This document shows, one piece after another, positions 8,454 to 15,669 of a stretch of 64,000 nt of DNA. This stretch comes from Pseudomonas japonica (lineage in GTDB: Bacteria; Pseudomonadota; Gammaproteobacteria; Pseudomonadales; Pseudomonadaceae). How positions within the stretch are numbered: position 1 is the first letter of the stretch; each line of letters starts with the position of its first letter. A program made the translations under genes and the position numbers. Where the stretch lies: positions 248,001-312,000 of the forward strand of contig NZ_FZOL01000004.1 of assembly GCF_900188455.1 (NCBI RefSeq), given 5' to 3'. The notes beneath the pieces were generated by a model. The model saw only the letters and a program-made list of their open reading frames with translations, did not search any database and was not told the origin of the DNA.

Positions 8454-9680
8454 TCAGGACCAGCGGCGGAAGATCAACGAGGTGTTGACGCCGCCGAAGG
8501 CGAAGTTGTTGCTCATGACGTACTGGTTGCTCATGCCGCGCAACTCCCCGCAAAGGTAGTCCAGCTCGCCGCAGCGCGGGTCGATGTTCACCAGGTTGAG
8601 GGTGTGCACGTAGCGGTCGCTGTTCATCATTTCGATGCTGAACCAGGCCTCCAGCGCGCCGCAAGCGCCGAGGGTGTGACCGAGGAAGCTTTTCTGTGAA
8701 CTGATCGGCATCCGCGGCCCGAACAGGCTGCTGGTGGCCAGGGTCTCGGCGATATCGCCCTGTTCGGTGGCGGTGCCGTGACCGTTGACGTAGCCGATGG
8801 CCTCCGGCGCCAGGTCGGCATCCTCCAGGGCCAGCTCCATCGCCCGGCGCATGGTCGCCTGCTCGGGGCGGGTGGTGTGCTGGCCGTCGGCGTTGCTGCC
8901 GAAGCCGACGATCTCGGCGTAGATGTGCGCGCCGCGGGCCAGGGCGTGTTCGAGTTCTTCGAGGACCAGCATGCCGGCACCCTCGCCGATCACCAGGCCG
9001 TCGCGGCCGGTGTCGTAGGGGCTCGGGGTGCTGTGCGGGGCGTCGTTCTTCAGGCTGGTGGCGTACAGCGCGTCGAACACCATGGCCTCGGTCGGGCACA
9101 GCTCCTCGGCGCCGCCGGCGAGCATCAGCGGCAGGCGGCCGAACTTGATCGCCTCATAGGCGTAGCCGATGCCCTGGCTGCCGCTGGTGCAGGCGCTGGA
9201 GGTGGGGATCAGGCGTCCGGTGAGGCCGAAGAAGATGCTGATATTGGCCGCGGTGGTGTGCGGCATCATGCGCACGTAGGAGTTGGCGTTGAGGCCTTCG
9301 GCCACCGAGTTGAGCAGCATGTTGCCGAACGCCTTGATCTCGTCGGTGCTGCCGGTGGACGAGCCGCAGGCCACGCCCATCCGCCCGTCGCGGATCGACG
9401 GGTCGTCGAGCAGGCCGGCATCGAGCAGGGCATTCTGCGCCGCGGCCACCGCGAGCCGCGAGACCCGGCCCATGCTGCGCAACTGCTTGCGGGTCCAACT
9501 GGACGGCACGGCGAAGTCATCCACCGGGCCGGCCAGGCGGGTGTTCAGTTCTTCGAAACGGTCCCATTCGTCCATGCGCCGGATGCCGCTGCGGTTGGCG
9601 GCGAAATTGCCGGCGATGGTCGCCCAGTCGCTGCCCAGGGAAGTGATGCCGGCCATGCCGGTGACGACCACACGCTTCAT
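8454..9680 (-). CDS. apeR: Beta-ketoacyl-ACP synthase (ApeR-type)
   Basis: 408 residues with a complete condensing-enzyme triad: Cys164 in SSACTSGSQG, His301 in NGHGTATEQGD and His335 in SFLGHTLGACG. This is the FabF/KAS-II fold expected to condense malonyl-ACP with the aryl or growing polyene chain. Its ATG overlaps the upstream ketoreductase stop as ATGA, showing translational coupling. The KS-DH-KR-KS block (12068 to 8454) is the diagnostic core of type II aryl polyene clusters. Confidence 0.92.
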   Translation of the reverse strand: MKRVVVTGMAGITSLGSDWATIAGNFAANRSGIRRMDEWDRFEELNTRLAGPVDDFAVPSSWTRKQLRSMGRVSRLAVAAAQNALLDAGLLDDPSIRDGRMGVACGSSTGSTDEIKAFGNMLLNSVAEGLNANSYVRMMPHTTAANISIFFGLTGRLIPTSSACTSGSQGIGYAYEAIKFGRLPLMLAGGAEELCPTEAMVFDALYATSLKNDAPHSTPSPYDTGRDGLVIGEGAGMLVLEELEHALARGAHIYAEIVGFGSNADGQHTTRPEQATMRRAMELALEDADLAPEAIGYVNGHGTATEQGDIAETLATSSLFGPRMPISSQKSFLGHTLGACGALEAWFSIEMMNSDRYVHTLNLVNIDPRCGELDYLCGELRGMSNQYVMSNNFAFGGVNTSLIFRRWS

Positions 9681-10408
9681 CAGCACAGACCTCCGTTGAC
9701 GGCCAGGACCTGGCGGGTGATATAGGCGGCCTCGGCGGACATGAGGAAGTTCACCGCGCCGGCGACTTCCTCGGGCGTGCCCATGCGCTGCGCCGGGATC
9801 ATTTTCAGCAGCTCTTCCACCGGCACGTGCTCGTCGAGCATGGCGGTGTCGATCAGCCCCGGGGCCACGCAGTTGACCGTGATCCTGCGCTTGCCCAGTT
9901 CGATCGCCAGGGCCTTGGCCGCGCCGATCACGCCGGCCTTGGAGGCGCTGTAGTTGACCTGGCCGCGGTTGCCGATCAGCCCCGACACCGAGGTGATGCA
10001 GACGATGCGCCCCGGCGCGCGGCGGCGGATCATCGGCATCATCACCGGGTGCAGGACGTTGTAGAAACCGTCGAGGTTGGTGCGCAGGACCTGGTCCCAG
10101 TCTTCCTCGGTCAGCGCCGGGAAGGCGCCGTCGCGGGTCAGGCCGGCGTTGCACACTACGCCGTAGTAGGCGCCGTGGGTGTCCACGTCGTCGTTGAGGA
10201 TCGCCGCGCAGGCGGCGCGGTCGGCCACGTCGAACTGCAGGACCCGGGCCTGCTGGCCGAGGGCACGGACTTCGTCGGCGACGGCCTCGGCCTCGGCGCG
10301 GCCGCTGCGGCAGTGCAGCACCAGGTCGAAGCCGGCACGGGCCAGGCGCAGGGCGATGGCGCGGCCGATGCCACGGCTGGAACCGGTGACCAGGATGGTG
10401 TCGGTCAT
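9680..10408 (-). CDS. apeQ: 3-oxoacyl-ACP reductase (FabG-type, ApeQ)
   Basis: 242 residues, short-chain dehydrogenase. The NADPH motif TGSSRGIGRA is at residues 8-17, NAG at 87-89, and the catalytic Ser140 with Tyr153-x3-Lys157 (YSASK) are all present. It reduces the beta-keto group after each condensation of the polyene chain. Start at 10408 has GAGGAG upstream and overlaps the dehydratase stop by 4 bases. Confidence 0.93.
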   Translation of the reverse strand: MTDTILVTGSSRGIGRAIALRLARAGFDLVLHCRSGRAEAEAVADEVRALGQQARVLQFDVADRAACAAILNDDVDTHGAYYGVVCNAGLTRDGAFPALTEEDWDQVLRTNLDGFYNVLHPVMMPMIRRRAPGRIVCITSVSGLIGNRGQVNYSASKAGVIGAAKALAIELGKRRITVNCVAPGLIDTAMLDEHVPVEELLKMIPAQRMGTPEEVAGAVNFLMSAEAAYITRQVLAVNGGLC

Positions 10409-10872
10409 TGTGGGGACTCCTCGTCGCCCGCTTCGGCCAGGTACGCGGCGGCCTGCGGCGGGCGGAAAACATTCAGGCGGGCCGTGGCGTGCAGCCCCGG
10501 TCCGTACAGGTGGCACTCGAACACGCCCATGCCGTTGTCGTCTTCCAGCGAGCGCAGGGCATGCAGGCGCAGGTGCGCACCGGCGGGAAAATACTCGACA
10601 TCGCATTCGAACTTGCGCGTGCCGAGCAGGAAACCCAGCTCCACCGGCTTGCCCTGCTGGCGCGCGCGGCAGCCGGCATAGGCGGCCACGGTCTGCGCCA
10701 TCAGCTCGATGCCGACCCAGGCCGGCAGGCTGCCGTCGGGCCGGTTGAACAGGCCACCGGGGCGCACGGTGAGGTGGGTGTGGATCTGCTCCTCGTCGAA
10801 CGACTCGATCCCGTCGATGAGGATCATGTCGCCGGCATGGGGCAGGAGTTCGGCCAGTGGCCAGGCAATCAT
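10405..10872 (-). CDS. apeP: Hot-dog fold 3-hydroxyacyl-ACP dehydratase (ApeP-type)
   Basis: 155 residues. The N-terminal LLPHAGDMILIDGI segment with His14 is typical of the ApeP/FabZ-like dehydratases of aryl polyene clusters, and ELMAQTVAAYAG forms the central hot-dog helix. In the characterised system ApeP works as a heterodimer with ApeI to make the trans double bonds; here the ApeI part is fused to the ligase at 22359-24029. It overlaps both neighbours by 4 bases. Confidence 0.88.
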   Translation of the reverse strand: MIAWPLAELLPHAGDMILIDGIESFDEEQIHTHLTVRPGGLFNRPDGSLPAWVGIELMAQTVAAYAGCRARQQGKPVELGFLLGTRKFECDVEYFPAGAHLRLHALRSLEDDNGMGVFECHLYGPGLHATARLNVFRPPQAAAYLAEAGDEESPQ

Positions 10873-12068
10873 GGGGTGTCTCCGAGAATCAGGCTGACGT
10901 TGTTGCCACCGAAGGCGAACGAGTTGCTCATCAGGTGCCGCGCGCCGTTGGCGGGCAGGCGGCGGCCGGGCTCGATCAGGTCGAGCGTGGCCAGTTGCGG
11001 GTCGGCCTGGCCGTCCCAGAGGTGCGGCGGCAGCAGGCCGTCGGACGTGTCCCGGGTCAGGGCCAGCCAGCAGAACGCGGCTTCCAGGGCGCCGGCGGCG
11101 CCGAGGGTGTGACCGGTCATGGGCTTGGTCGAGGAACAGGCCAGGCCGGGGCCGAACAGACGGTTCACGGCGATGCTCTCCATGGCGTCGTTGTGCCGGG
11201 TGGCGGTGCCGTGGAGGTTCAGGTAGTCGATCTGTTCCGGCGTGAGGCCGGCATGGGCCAGGGCATCGGCCATGGCGCGCAGGGCGCCGGCGCCCGTCGG
11301 GTCCGGGGCGGAAATATGGTGGGCGTCGGAGCTGGCGCCGGCGCCGAGCAGGGCCACGCCGCGGCCTTCGGCATTGGCCTGGCGGGTCATCAGGAACACC
11401 GCGGCGGCCTCGCCGATATTGATCCCGTCGCGATTGACCGAGAACGGATTGCAGCGCGCGGTGCTGACTGCCTCCAGGGCGGTGAAGCCATTGAGGGTCA
11501 GCTTGCACAGGCTGTCGACGCCGCCGCAGATGACCGCGTCGCAGAGGTTCAGGTCGAGCAGGCGGCGGGCGCTGATCAGGGCGCGGGCGCCGGAGGTGCA
11601 GGCGGTAGAGATCACGTAGGCCGGGCCGCCGAGGCCCAGCCAGCGGGCGAGGAAGGCCGCCGGCGCGCCGAGTTCCTGTTGCGCGTAGTCGTAGCTCGGC
11701 GGCAGCTGGCCTTCGCGCAGGTAGTGAGCGATGCCCTGGCTGGCTTCCTCGATCCCCGAGGTGCTGGTGCCGAGGACTACGCCGATGCGCCGCGCGCCGA
11801 AGCGGGCGATGGCTTCGCGCAGCGGCGCTTCGATCTGCGCGCAGGCCGCGTACAGCAACTGGTTGTTGCGGCTCCGTTGGTCCTCGACCGCGCTTGGCAG
11901 GGGCGGCAATGCGCCTGGCACCGCGCCAACGATCACCTGCTTCCCGGGTACCCAGCCCGCTTCGGCGCGCATGCCGGAACTGTCGCCGGCGAACAGGCGA
12001 CGGGCGACTTCGGCCGGGTCACGCCCCAGGGCGCAGACCAGACCCAGGGCGTTGAGGTAAGCGGTCAT
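10869..12068 (-). CDS. apeO: Beta-ketoacyl-ACP synthase (ApeO-type)
   Basis: 399 residues with the full triad: Cys157 (STACTSGARA), His286 (NLHGTATRHND) and His320 (MTGHTLGAAG). In the studied aryl polyene system the ApeO ketosynthase pairs with the short ApeC chain-length factor; a matching ApeC is encoded at the other end of this operon (25861-26574). ATGA-type overlaps with the lipoprotein gene upstream and apeP downstream show tight coupling. Confidence 0.92.
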   Translation of the reverse strand: MTAYLNALGLVCALGRDPAEVARRLFAGDSSGMRAEAGWVPGKQVIVGAVPGALPPLPSAVEDQRSRNNQLLYAACAQIEAPLREAIARFGARRIGVVLGTSTSGIEEASQGIAHYLREGQLPPSYDYAQQELGAPAAFLARWLGLGGPAYVISTACTSGARALISARRLLDLNLCDAVICGGVDSLCKLTLNGFTALEAVSTARCNPFSVNRDGINIGEAAAVFLMTRQANAEGRGVALLGAGASSDAHHISAPDPTGAGALRAMADALAHAGLTPEQIDYLNLHGTATRHNDAMESIAVNRLFGPGLACSSTKPMTGHTLGAAGALEAAFCWLALTRDTSDGLLPPHLWDGQADPQLATLDLIEPGRRLPANGARHLMSNSFAFGGNNVSLILGDTP

Positions 12069-12550
12069 GGTGGACTCTCGCCGGGCAGGGGAGTGACTTG
12101 ATAACGCAGGCCTTGCTGCAGATTCAAGGTGAAGTCGTCGGCCTGGCGGTAGGTGACCTGCCAGCGCTCGCCGAGCCAGCGCCGATTATCCTGCTGTCGC
12201 GCCGCGGGATAAAGCGCCGTCAGGCGCTCGGCCGGGGTCAGGGCGAAGAGCAGGGCGGCGAACAGTTCGCGGGCCGCCGGGTTGGGCGGCAACAGGCCGT
12301 CGGCCTGCCAGGTGCCGTCGCCGAGCAACTGGCGGGCCTGGGGGATGCCCAGCAGGTCGAGCAGCGACCAGCGCAGGCGCTGGTCTTCGCGCTGGATCAC
12401 CAGCAGCCAGTCCTGGCGTTGCCCGGCCTGTTCGCGCTGCACATGCAGGGTCATCGGCAGGGCCAGCGCTGGTACCTGCGCGGGCAATGGCGGGCTGCTG
12501 GCGCAGGCCGCGAGCAGCAGGCAGACGAACAGCGACAGCAGGTGCTTCAT
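12065..12550 (-). CDS. DUF3261-type lipoprotein of the aryl polyene cluster
   Basis: 161 residues with a lipobox signal (MKHLLSLFVCLLLAAC-ASS), so an outer- or inner-membrane lipoprotein is predicted. The body (LLVIQREDQRLRWSLLDLLGIPQARQLL) resembles the DUF3261 proteins that accompany aryl polyene synthases, where they would correspond by position to ApeN. A role with the LolA-like ApeL and MMPL ApeM in moving the product to the outer membrane is plausible but unproven. It overlaps both neighbours by 4 bases. Confidence 0.82.
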   Translation of the reverse strand: MKHLLSLFVCLLLAACASSPPLPAQVPALALPMTLHVQREQAGQRQDWLLVIQREDQRLRWSLLDLLGIPQARQLLGDGTWQADGLLPPNPAARELFAALLFALTPAERLTALYPAARQQDNRRWLGERWQVTYRQADDFTLNLQQGLRYQVTPLPGESPP

Positions 12551-13278
12551 GCGGCGTCCACGGGCTTGCGCGCGACCACGTTGACCAGGGTTTCCTCGCG
12601 CTGCCCCGGCGGTGGCGGCTGGCGCAGGCCGAAGCGTTCGAGCAGGCCGAAGTCCTTCGAGCGGCTCCACCACAGGTAGGGGTAGGAGACATTGCGCTCG
12701 CCGAATTCGAAGCCCTGGTCACGCAGCATCTGCAGGTAACCCTCGGCGCTCTTCTGCACATGCATCGGGTGACGGAACAGCCAGCGGATCACCCAGGTGT
12801 CGATATAGGCCTCGGTGGACTCGGCGAACAGCAGGTAACCGCCAGGTTTGAGCACGCGCCAGAATTCGGCCAGGGCCTTTTCCTGTTCCACCAGGTGGTG
12901 GAAGGTCTGGTGACAGAACAGCAGGTCGACGCTGGCATCGGCAAATTGCAGGTTGGCGCAGTCGCTGCCCTTGAGCTCGACCTTGAGGCTCTGGTTCACC
13001 GCTTCGGCGCCGCTGCACGCCAGGCTGTGCGGGTCGGCGTCGGTGCCGAGCAGGCGGCCCGGCTTGAACACCTGGTGCAGGTGGCGGAACGAGCGTCCCT
13101 GGCCGCAGCCGACATCGAGCAGCACGGGTGCCTGCGGCGGCTCTTCGTCGAACAGGCGGCGCAGGTCGTTGATCGCCACCCGCAGCACATGGTGCTGCCA
13201 GGTGTGGCTGCGCAGGAACCAGAAACCGAAGCGGGTTTCCTCGACGTAGGTGTCGCTGAAGAAGCGCTGTTCGCTCAT
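12547..13278 (-). CDS. SAM-dependent methyltransferase
   Basis: 243 residues; a class I methyltransferase with motif I VLLDVGCGQGRS (about residues 50-61), acidic loop GTDADP and motif FADASVDLLFCHQTFHHL. The start at 13278 follows a strong GGAGGAGG. In the pathway it most likely methylates the aryl head group (ring carbon or phenol oxygen), as head-group methylation is known in aryl polyenes. Which atom is methylated cannot be read from the sequence. Overlaps the halogenase-like gene by 4 bases. Confidence 0.85.
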   Translation of the reverse strand: MSEQRFFSDTYVEETRFGFWFLRSHTWQHHVLRVAINDLRRLFDEEPPQAPVLLDVGCGQGRSFRHLHQVFKPGRLLGTDADPHSLACSGAEAVNQSLKVELKGSDCANLQFADASVDLLFCHQTFHHLVEQEKALAEFWRVLKPGGYLLFAESTEAYIDTWVIRWLFRHPMHVQKSAEGYLQMLRDQGFEFGERNVSYPYLWWSRSKDFGLLERFGLRQPPPPGQREETLVNVVARKPVDAA

Positions 13279-14522
13279 GCCTCCTCCCTCGCGCAGATCT
13301 CGGCGAGCATGCGCAGGCGCCGTTTGGGTTCGCTGACGAAGGGGTTGCGCTCGTCCCAGGCGTAGCCGGCGAGGATCGAGCTGATCATGGCGCGGATTTC
13401 CGGCGAGCTGCCGGGGTGGTAGATGACGTCCTGGAAGCTGCCGTTGTACCAACCCTCGACATAGCAGCGGAAGGTGTCGACGCCGCGCTTGAGCGGGGTG
13501 GCGAACTCGCTTTCCCAGTCCACCGCCTCACCCTGCAACTGCCGGTGCAGGACGCCCGCCGCCATGCTCGCCGAACGCATGGCGATGGTGACGCCGGAGG
13601 AGAACACCGGGTCGAGGAATTCCGCGGCGTTGCCGAGCAGGGCGAAGCCCGGGCCGTGCAGGGTCTTGACGTTGGCCGAGTAGCCGCCGATGGTCCGCGC
13701 CGGGGTATCCCAGACGGCGTTCTTCAGCACCTTCGACAGGCTTGGGGTCTGCGCGACGAAGCCCTTCAGGCAGGCATCCAGGTCGTCCGGGGCGTTGTCG
13801 TAGTGCCCGGCGGCGGCGACCACGCCGAGGGAGCAGCGGCCATCGCTGAAGGGGATGGTCCAGAACCAGATGTCGCGGTGTTCCGGGTGGGTGGTGATGA
13901 GGATCTTGTCGCGGTCGAAGTCCGGGTGGTCGATGCGGTCCTCGATATGGGTGAACACGGCCTGGCGCACCGGGAAGCTCGACGGTGCTTCCAGGTCGAG
14001 CAGGCGTGGCAGCACGCGGCCGTAGCCGCTGGCATCCAGCACGAACTGTGCTTCGACGCGGTACTCGCTGCCATCCAGGCGGCGCACCCGCACCTGGGGT
14101 CGCTCGCGCTCGAAATCGGCGGCGACGATTTCCTCTTCGTAGCGGATCTCCACACCCTGCAGGGCAGCCTGGTCGGCCAGCAATTGGTCGAAGCGCGCGC
14201 GCTGGACCTGGAAGGTGGTCGGCCGGCCCTTGCTGAAGGTATCGCCGAAATCGAAGGCGCTGTACTCATCGCCCCAGGCGAAGGCGGCGCCGTTCTTCAG
14301 CTGGAAACCGGCTGCCAGCAGGGCGTCGAGCATGCCGGCTTCCTCGACGAAGTCGATGCAGTGCGACAGCAGGCTTTCGCCGATGGAGAAGCGCGGGAAG
14401 CGCTGGCGTTCGATGATCAGCACATCGTGACCCTGGCGCTTGAGCAGCGCCGCGGCGATGGCGCCGGACGGGCCGGCGCCGATGACCAGTACCTGCCGTT
14501 GTTGCAATTCAGTGTTCGGCAT
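13275..14522 (-). CDS. Flavin-dependent halogenase-like FAD oxidoreductase
   Basis: 415 residues. The N-terminal FAD motif is VLVIGAGPSGAIAA (GxGxxG at 15-20). The signature of flavin-dependent halogenases, W-x-W-x-I-P, is present as WFWTIP (219-224). The second signature F-x-x-P-x-x-S-x-G is present as FLDPVFSSG (303-311). Lys76 in GFQLKNGAAF sits where the catalytic lysine of this family is expected. I therefore call it a probable aryl halogenase acting on the ring of the ACP-bound or free aryl polyene; a non-halogenating hydroxylase or reductase of the same superfamily is the alternative. No flavin reductase gene is nearby. Confidence 0.82.
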   Translation of the reverse strand: MPNTELQQRQVLVIGAGPSGAIAAALLKRQGHDVLIIERQRFPRFSIGESLLSHCIDFVEEAGMLDALLAAGFQLKNGAAFAWGDEYSAFDFGDTFSKGRPTTFQVQRARFDQLLADQAALQGVEIRYEEEIVAADFERERPQVRVRRLDGSEYRVEAQFVLDASGYGRVLPRLLDLEAPSSFPVRQAVFTHIEDRIDHPDFDRDKILITTHPEHRDIWFWTIPFSDGRCSLGVVAAAGHYDNAPDDLDACLKGFVAQTPSLSKVLKNAVWDTPARTIGGYSANVKTLHGPGFALLGNAAEFLDPVFSSGVTIAMRSASMAAGVLHRQLQGEAVDWESEFATPLKRGVDTFRCYVEGWYNGSFQDVIYHPGSSPEIRAMISSILAGYAWDERNPFVSEPKRRLRMLAEICAREEA

Positions 14523-15669
14523 GAGGCCTCCTTGCCGTGGTAAGGGTGTTGAGCGGAATCCGGTGCAGCCCGGCCAGCGCGGGCATCAAGGTGGCGACCA
14601 GGCTCATCAGCATCAGGGCGAAATACAGCGCCGGGCTGATCAACTGCTGTTGCAGGAGCAGATTGAGGAAGACGATCTCGCTCAGGCCGCGAATGTTCAG
14701 CAACAGGTTCTCGCGCCAGCGGCTGGCGCCGGGGAACGACGGCTCGGCCCACTTCAGGCCCAGCCAGTTGCCGAGCATCTTGCTGGCGATCGGCAGCACG
14801 ACCAGGGCGCCCAGTTGCAGCAGGTCGAGGTGCCGCAGCAGGTGCTGGAAGTCGATCTGGATGATGCCGAAGGTCAGGATCAGCGGGATGGCCACGCCGT
14901 TCTGCAGGTGCTTGATCCACTGCGCCGATATCGGCAGGCGCAGCGGTACCTTGAGCCAGGCCAGGCAGGCCAGGTAGGCGATGCCGAAGATCAGCGCGTT
15001 GAGCTTGTAGTGCTCGGCGACGAACAGCAGGGCGAGAAAGCTCAGGCCGAACACCCAGGGTCTGCGCAGGCCCAGCAGGTACAGGGGCAGCGGCGCGCAG
15101 GCGGCCAGCAGCGGCCAGGCCAGGCTCAGCGGGTCGAGGCTGCCCTGGCCCAGGCCGAACAGCAGCCAGCAGACCAGGTCGATGCCGATCGCCACCTGCA
15201 TCAGCCGGCGCGTGGCGGCGGGCGGGTAGTCGATATTGCGCAGGTACAGGTAGAGCACCGGCACCGCGGTGATGGCGAACACCAGGCCGAGGGCCAGCGC
15301 GGTCAGCCACGGTTGTTCCGGCAGCAGCAGGGCGCCGCAGGCCAGGCCGCAGACGAAGGGCACGAGGAAGCTGGGCAGGGCGATCTTCAGGCTCTGGCGG
15401 TCGACCTTGAGCTCGACCACGTCGGAGAGGATATGCCCCAGCAGCAGGGCGAAGCTCAGGCCGTACAGGGTCTTCAGCCAGGCGGGCGCGATCAGCTCGG
15501 CGCCGGTCAGTTGCCAGTGCGGCCCGACCCACAGCAGCATCAGCAGGGGCAGGCCGAGGGTCGCCAGCAGCAGGTGGCTGACGATGCTGATCAGGCCCAG
15601 GCGCCGGCCGATTTCCCCGGCGATCAGGAACAGCGACAGGGCCAGGGCCCAGAACAGCACGATGCTCAA
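14509..15669 (-). CDS. CPA2/Kef-like cation:proton antiporter homologue in the aryl polyene operon
   Basis: About 386 residues with 11-13 hydrophobic segments; the pattern (GEIGRRLGLISIVSHLLLATLGLP at the start, and later QLGALVVLPIASKMLGNWLG and RGLSEIVFLNLLL) resembles Na_H_Exchanger/KefB membrane domains, without a TrkA-N regulatory domain. I place the start at a TTG (15669) that overlaps the apeM stop and has GGAG 8 bases upstream; no ATG is available near the expected N-terminus. Its role in a pigment operon is not obvious: it could energise export or be a diverged lipid transporter. Confidence 0.72.
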   Translation of the reverse strand: MSIVLFWALALSLFLIAGEIGRRLGLISIVSHLLLATLGLPLLMLLWVGPHWQLTGAELIAPAWLKTLYGLSFALLLGHILSDVVELKVDRQSLKIALPSFLVPFVCGLACGALLLPEQPWLTALALGLVFAITAVPVLYLYLRNIDYPPAATRRLMQVAIGIDLVCWLLFGLGQGSLDPLSLAWPLLAACAPLPLYLLGLRRPWVFGLSFLALLFVAEHYKLNALIFGIAYLACLAWLKVPLRLPISAQWIKHLQNGVAIPLILTFGIIQIDFQHLLRHLDLLQLGALVVLPIASKMLGNWLGLKWAEPSFPGASRWRENLLLNIRGLSEIVFLNLLLQQQLISPALYFALMLMSLVATLMPALAGLHRIPLNTLTTARRPHAEH

